Of a stretch of DNA of 64,000 nucleotides, positions 60,501 to 64,000 are shown one piece after another; within the stretch, counting starts at the first letter, position 1; each line of letters opens with the position of its first letter. The notes under the pieces were generated by a model. That model was given only the letters and a program-made list of their open reading frames with translations. It was not told the DNA's origin and searched no databases. The translations under genes were made by a program, and so were the position numbers. Location: contig JASEVX010000332.1 of the NCBI GenBank assembly GCA_031761405.1, positions 46,001 to 110,000 on the forward strand, in the 5' to 3' direction. The DNA is from Serripes groenlandicus. Lineage: Eukaryota > Mollusca > Bivalvia > Cardiida > Cardiidae.

Positions 60501-63110
60501 CCTCTGCCGCCAGTATAGAGAGCCATGCCAGGTGGGAAATCCACCATCTGATCAAGCACTATATTGTTGGCTGATCAATTCAACATTTCATCTTGTTATT
60601 CCTAGAAATGGCTATGGACGCTTTCAAATGCACAGCTGGACACGTCAATTGTTTAAAATTCAGCATTAAATCATAATAATAATTTTAATAATAAATGATT
60701 AATAATAATAATAATAAAGACTTTATTTAAAGAGGCAACACAGTTGGGCAAGCCCAGTCTTCCTACTGGGACTCTGAAACACATTATGTACAACATTACA
60801 AAGTAACAACATCTTTACACAAAATATGAGCATGAAATATTACCCTCCAGTGTTTGCTTCCAGCGAAGGCACAGATCAGCCTGTGCCCATTCACAGACAA
60901 TATTCGCTAGCGGAGGCTACTTCATACATAAGTTATTATGGGAATGGAATTGCATAGATGATTCACAGACTGATCAGGATCTTTCCTATTTGAAATTAAT
61001 TAAGTCAAAAACATACAATCAATCAATCAACCAAACAACTATGAACGTCAGGGATGCATTAGTAACCCTTTCCCACGTAAAAAATATCAACGGCAGACGA
61101 CTTTGAAAACATATGATTAAAAATAGGGAAAATCTCAACAAATGAAATTATAAAAATTGAATAAAGTTGAAAACCTTGTGGCAAAAGTGGAAATTGCTTA
61201 TCATGAGCAATTCTTCCTTTTGTCATTTTGTTTTCAAAAGTTGTCTTCTGCAAATGTGTCAGAAAGCAATTATTTATGGAAATGGGTTAATGTTAACGCC
61301 AATAACTTTAACCCTTTCTCACAAACCACAAATATATAGGAACAAACTTTGTAAACATTTAGACTTAAGTATGGAAGAACCCTATAAATGCATTATTGAA
61401 GATAGATACAAACATTGTGGCAAAAGAAGAAATTGCTTATCATCAGCAATTTCCCATTTTGCCAAAATGTTACATCAGGTGGGAAAGCGTTGAATTTGTC
61501 AAAGGTTAGCTTGATGTATGGTGTGGATAAGTCAAAACACTATTATGATAGTTGAAGTTCAAAAATGTGAACAAGAAACGCAACCTGTGTGTTGCTGGCC
61601 AGTAGTTGCTGGCCAGTACTTCTATAAGTGAAGGCGTAATTATCAGACAGACTCTTCCTGTCTCTGTCATGACAGATGACGCAAATACAGATGATATATT
61701 ACTTTATTCACTTACCTTTTCACACCAAATTTTGGAAACTCAATATTGTTTTTGATAAACACCGTAAAATGTTCTGCTTCTGCAATTTCAGCAGGTGAAG
61801 GACTGAGAAAAACAAGTATAGTTTTCATGTATATTGACTCCAAATAAAACACGTTACACACTGCTACTACACCTTTCCCACATACAACACATATGCAGCA
61901 GACGACTTTCAAACATATTGGTTAAAACCTGAACAATGTCTCTCACTCTTTCCCACATACAACAAAAGTAAAGCAGATGACTTTGAAAACATCAGAGCAA
62001 AAATATGACAACCTCCGTAAATTGAAGTAATTGTTGAATAGAGTTGGAAAACATTGTGGCAGAAGGAGAAATTGCTCGTCATAAGCAATTTCTTCTTTTT
62101 CCAAAATTCTTTCAAGAGTCATCTGCTGAAGATACGTCAACATGCGTAAATAAGTGGAAATTGGTTAAACAGGTATAATTATGAAAAAATGAAAAAAAGG
62201 AGTCTTGTTTTGGAGTACTTTCTCTATGATCAAAATGATTACCAAAGTCGTCTTCTGCTGCAGAGGTGTCAAAAAGGGCTACTCTTAACAATGGTCATGT
62301 GCACTTATATAGTGATCATTCGTGAAAGTTTCATTGAATTCCTTGTGAGCAATGCATGAGAAGTTGGAAGTTGTATGCATCGAAACTTGCTATTGGACAG
62401 ATAGAACACTAGAACATGGAATATAACTTTTATTTTGGACTTAAAGGTTACATTTATAATTACAAAAAATCTTCGGGTCATATAAACCAGGTGTCCAGAT
62501 AAGAAGGGGTTTACAGCTCTTTTCCCGAAAATATATTTCTTATTATCCAACCATTCCCTATGGTGTTGGTCCTCAAAAGAATCGCCTCACTGGGTAAGAG
62601 GGTCAAATAAGGATTTTCGAACATGCAAAACGCCCCTTATCTATAACTCTGATAAACAGATTAACAACCAGTGCCATTACATAACATGACCCTTCAGATG
62701 ACTTAAAAGTAGAAATTACAAATTTGGTATGAGCAATTTCTCTTTTTTAAACAATATCTTTTTTTTTTTTTGCTGATTGGGCTTCAATGCACAATATTTA
62801 AAATTCTCCTTTTTTCAAAATGTTTTTAAATGTTTTTAAATGTTGTAGGCAACAAAAAGTGTTAAATGTGGTATGTAGCATGAAACGGGTTGGCCGTTTT
62901 CCCCGCAAACAACAAATTATAAGCATTTTCTAATTTTGCAACAATGTTTTTAAAGTCTTCTCCTGCATATTAGTCAAATTTGGTCTGCATGTTGGTAAGT
63001 ATAAACTTACGGTTTACTTCTTCCGTCTTCAGTGGGACACAAGGCCTCTATTTCACAACTCTTTTTCCCTGTATCACGAATGGAATCTATACATTTTCCT
63101 GTCATATATC
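57444..63110 (-). CDS. P2X purinoceptor (ATP-gated cation channel), three internal exons
   Basis: Three exons (63110-63011, 61802-61716, 57588-57444) join in phase into a continuous part of a P2X ectodomain: GYMTGKC...KKSCEIEALCP, then AEHFTVFIKNNIEFPKF, then RNIPSFVTDTYLKSC...CPILELKTIV..FSSIAVQ. P2X subunits form trimeric plasma-membrane channels opened by extracellular ATP. The residues seen match the head-domain cysteines (TGRC, K.C, WCP), the ATP-contacting FT of the NFT motif, and the C-x9-C pair after YLKS. The usual Asn of NFT is His here. The first membrane helix lies beyond the right edge, and the second helix and C-terminus were not found on the left. Confidence 0.9.
57660..57875. 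mobile_element. TTAA-type hairpin MITE fragments
   Basis: Pieces: AGCAATTTCTTCTTTT with ACACAATGTTTTCAA (57722-57755), and TAACCCTTGCTCACTTACAG (57819-57838) with GTAGCAAACGGCTTTG. Confidence 0.5.
58131..58255 (-). mobile_element. tRNA-derived SINE, tail part only
   Basis: AGTTTAATGCAGTTTTCAAC ... CCCATGTGTTGTTTCCTGGC matches the tail half of the family; the tRNA head is missing. Confidence 0.6.
58256..58553. mobile_element. TTAA-type hairpin MITE between 33-bp direct repeats
   Basis: TACAGCTTGATCAGAGAGCT... (33 bp) occurs at 58256-58288 and again at 58521-58553. Between them lies a MITE with a doubled left end (TTAACCCTTTCCCTCATA, then TTCTTTCCCTCATATAG), the hairpin GAAATTGCAC/GTGCAATTTC and AAGTCGTCTGCTGCAG. 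Confidence 0.7.
58873..59955. repeat. Repeat element of ~100-150 bp units, CAATAACTCTGTAATTAG
   Basis: CAATAACTCT, AGAGTTATGGTTC, TGTACACTGCACTTCCTCTC and ATCCATCCAGTAGTTT recur five to seven times. The right end is a hairpin CATACCCCCGTCAAACCTCG/TTTTTCGGGGGTATAATAA preceded by GACCGCCCGACCGACC; the left end ATTATTACCCTCGC partly mirrors it. Such CGGGGGTATAAT ends are common in mollusc repeats (from memory). Confidence 0.65.
60270..60401. mobile_element. Left half of a TTAA-type MITE fused to another MITE
   Basis: GGTTAACCATTTCCCACATA ... GAGTTGAAAACATTCATGCA, AAAGGAG and then a direct switch at about 60401 into ACGATTCTTTTGAGTACCC of the CTAGATAAGGGG family. Confidence 0.6.
60402..60500. 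mobile_element. Hairpin MITE, CTAGATAAGGGG family, half copy
   Basis: From the central palindrome ACGATTCTTTTGAGTACCC to CTCCTTATCTAGTCCTCTG. Confidence 0.6.
60676..60960 (-). mobile_element. Probable 3' end of a non-LTR element with (ATT)n tail
   Basis: On the minus strand the sequence ends CTCTTTAAATAAAGTC followed by TTTATTATTATTATTATT. The upstream part contains CAGATCAGCCTGTGCC. No coding frame remains. It may instead be a SINE. Confidence 0.4.
61062..61290. mobile_element. TTAA-type hairpin MITE
   Basis: AGTAACCCTTTCCCACGTAA to ATTTATGGAAATGGGTTAA. Inside are GGCAGACGACTTTGAAAAC, GTGGCAAAAGTGGAAATTGC and ATGAGCAATTCTTCC. Confidence 0.75.
61308..61494. mobile_element. TTAA-type hairpin MITE, shorter copy
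   Basis: Starts TTAACCCTTTCTCACAAACC, carries CATTGTGGCAAAAGAAG and GCAATTTCCCATTTTGCC, ends GGTGGGAAAGCGTTGAA. It lies only 18 bp from the previous copy. Confidence 0.7.
61716..61802 (-). CDS. P2X exon encoding FTVFIKNNIEFPKF region
   Basis: Acceptor TTTTTCTCAG, donor GTAAGT. T completes Pro with CC of the previous exon. It reads PSPAEIAEAEHFTVFIKN then NIEFPKFGVK and leaves AG. This is one of the most conserved P2X stretches (AENFT.FIKN.I.FPKF). Confidence 0.9.
61869..62168. mobile_element. TTAA-type hairpin MITE with a doubled left end
   Basis: A partial left end at 61869-61935 (CCTTTCCCACATACAACAC) is followed by a complete copy from 61945 to GGAAATTGGTTAA at 62168. The hairpin GAAATTGCTCGTCATAAGCA is intact. 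Confidence 0.7.
62545..62650. mobile_element. Hairpin MITE, CTAGATAAGGGG family, shortened copy
   Basis: CTCAAAAGAATCGCCTCACT, CAAATAAGGATTTTCGAAC and ACGCCCCTTATCTATAAC. The right arm of the central palindrome is deleted. Confidence 0.6.
62690..62985. mobile_element. TTAA-type hairpin MITE fragments
   Basis: Scattered pieces only: GAGCAATTTCTCTTTTT (62733), CGGGTTGGCCGTTTTCCCC and ACAATGTTTTTAAAGTC with TTCTCCTGCA. Confidence 0.4.
63011..63110 (-). CDS. P2X exon encoding TGKC...KKSC...LCP region
   Basis: Acceptor TATATTACAG, donor GTAAGT (63010-63005). The first codon takes one base from the upstream exon (likely Gly). It reads YMTGKCIDSIRDTGKKSCE then IEALCPTEDGRSK. It aligns with the TGRCV...KTCEV..WCPVE stretch of P2X channels, with three head-domain cysteines. 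Confidence 0.9.
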
Positions 63111-63370
63111 CTGTAATATATGTATATAACAGCATGGTGAACCCTTTCACAACTCTTCTTCCCAGTATCACGAATATAATCTATACATTTTCCTGTCATA
63201 TATCCTCCAATATATGTATATAACAGCATGGTGAACCCTTTCACAACTCTTCTTCCCAGTATCACGAATAGAATCTATACATTTTCCTGTCATATATCCT
63301 GTAATATATGTATTTCAGTATGGTGGACCCTTTCACAACTCTTTTTCCCCGTATCACGAATAGAATATAA
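63045..63370. repeat. 94-bp tandem repeat made from a P2X exon and its acceptor
   Basis: TTTCACAACTCTT recurs at 63051 (exon copy: TTTCACAACT), 63145, 63239 and 63331. Each unit holds intron end, acceptor and the first ~70 bp of the exon, including codons for TGKC and KKSC. Units 2 and 3 continue in an open minus-strand frame but have no splice donor. Confidence 0.85.
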
Positions 63371-64000
63371 GTAGTAAGGGCAGCGGTTTACTTGTAAACA
63401 CGTTTGACCTAGTTAACTGACCTAGTTACTATTTATAGTAACTCATTTGCATATAAGGATTGACACAAGAGAGGGCGCCATTTTCTTTACCTAGTCACTT
63501 TTATATGACGTCTGCGCATGCGTGGCGGCCATCTTTTGAATGACCTCATAGGATCATATTTTAAACAACGAATCTATTTCAAGAACGCTTTAACAATGGA
63601 GCAAGTATTCAGTAGCACCCTTCAGGCGAGACCACCAACGATTTGTCTCAAGCCTTCTACCAAAATTTTGTAGCGGGTATATTGTTGGAACCCTCGAAAA
63701 TAATGGCGGAGAAATTCTACAGAACCTTTTGCTACATTGTTTCGGGAAACCTGACATGTGACATCAATACGACATGATATATCCCTTTAGTATATCGTAT
63801 AGTCGAGCCGAAGCACACAGTCAACATGTATGGCAAAGCAATACAATTTTAATACGTTTAACATGTACGTCCTACCTCTAGGAAATCAAGAGCCAAAATG
63901 AGAAATGCGCATGTCCTATCACGTGATGTTTTGTAAACGCCTCCATTATTTATTTCACAAACATCATAGGCTGTTTCATCAGAAACGTACCATGTGTACA
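63371..64000. other. Right-edge stretch, no supported gene
   Basis: Would be P2X intron on the minus strand. On the plus strand an ATTTGCAT next to TATAAGG (63445-63457) and a 27-codon frame at 63597 are seen, but nothing ties them to a gene. A short inverted repeat AGTTACTAT/ATAGTAACT is at 63423-63442. Confidence 0.35.

Noticed and set aside
63430..63680. Promoter and first exon on the plus strand (ATTTGCATATAAGG, small frame at 63597)
   Set aside because: Single weak motifs in AT-rich DNA and a 27-codon frame without domain or splice support.

Overview
The window is eukaryotic, AT-rich and very repeat-dense. Split genes with GT-AG introns, a P2X receptor, tRNA-headed SINEs, an APE-type non-LTR retrotransposon and MITE-like hairpins that resemble bivalve repeats suggest a mollusc, probably a heterodont bivalve. 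The species cannot be named from sequence alone.

Two host genes can be read, both on the minus strand and both split into exons that I assembled by splice sites and codon phase. (1) A complete small secreted protein of 287 residues lies at 26893 to 14688 in six coding exons. It has a signal peptide and a divergent NIDO-type domain. Its introns hold a 45-bp minisatellite, a 46-bp minisatellite, several MITEs and a SINE, and its stop codon lies about 20 bp from a 53-bp satellite. (2) Three consecutive exons of a P2X ATP-gated channel (63110-63011, 61802-61716, 57588-57444) encode the middle of the ectodomain. The gene starts beyond the right edge. Its 3' exons (second membrane helix) were not found. 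Part of its first visible exon is tandemly repeated in the upstream intron.

Layout: 1-5775, seven tandem copies of a 0.55-0.85 kb repeat with tRNA-like modules and hairpins, one of them followed by a foldback insert. 6660-8390, 72-bp and 54-bp minisatellites. 9725-14665, a 53-bp satellite interrupted by three copies of a palindromic element that carries the start of a Crypton-like (DUF3504-type) reading frame. 14688-26894, the NIDO gene. 27105-31250, an ACT/TAC microsatellite split by a 5'-truncated, frameshifted LINE. 31469-35060, MITEs, a TTAA-flanked element and SINEs. 35335-36435, a 74-bp minisatellite. 36575-46305, a 59-bp satellite of about 165 units. 46306-51172, a 4.9-kb element inserted in that satellite with an ATAT target duplication and itself holding a second TTAA-flanked element. 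52046-55848, an inverted repeat with two 1591-bp arms and a 621-bp spacer. 55849-64000, the P2X exons among MITEs, SINEs and tandem repeats.

Most long open frames here are by-products of tandem repeats, especially those whose unit length is a multiple of three (45, 72). Only the two spliced genes, the LINE and the Crypton-like fragment look like true protein-coding sequence.
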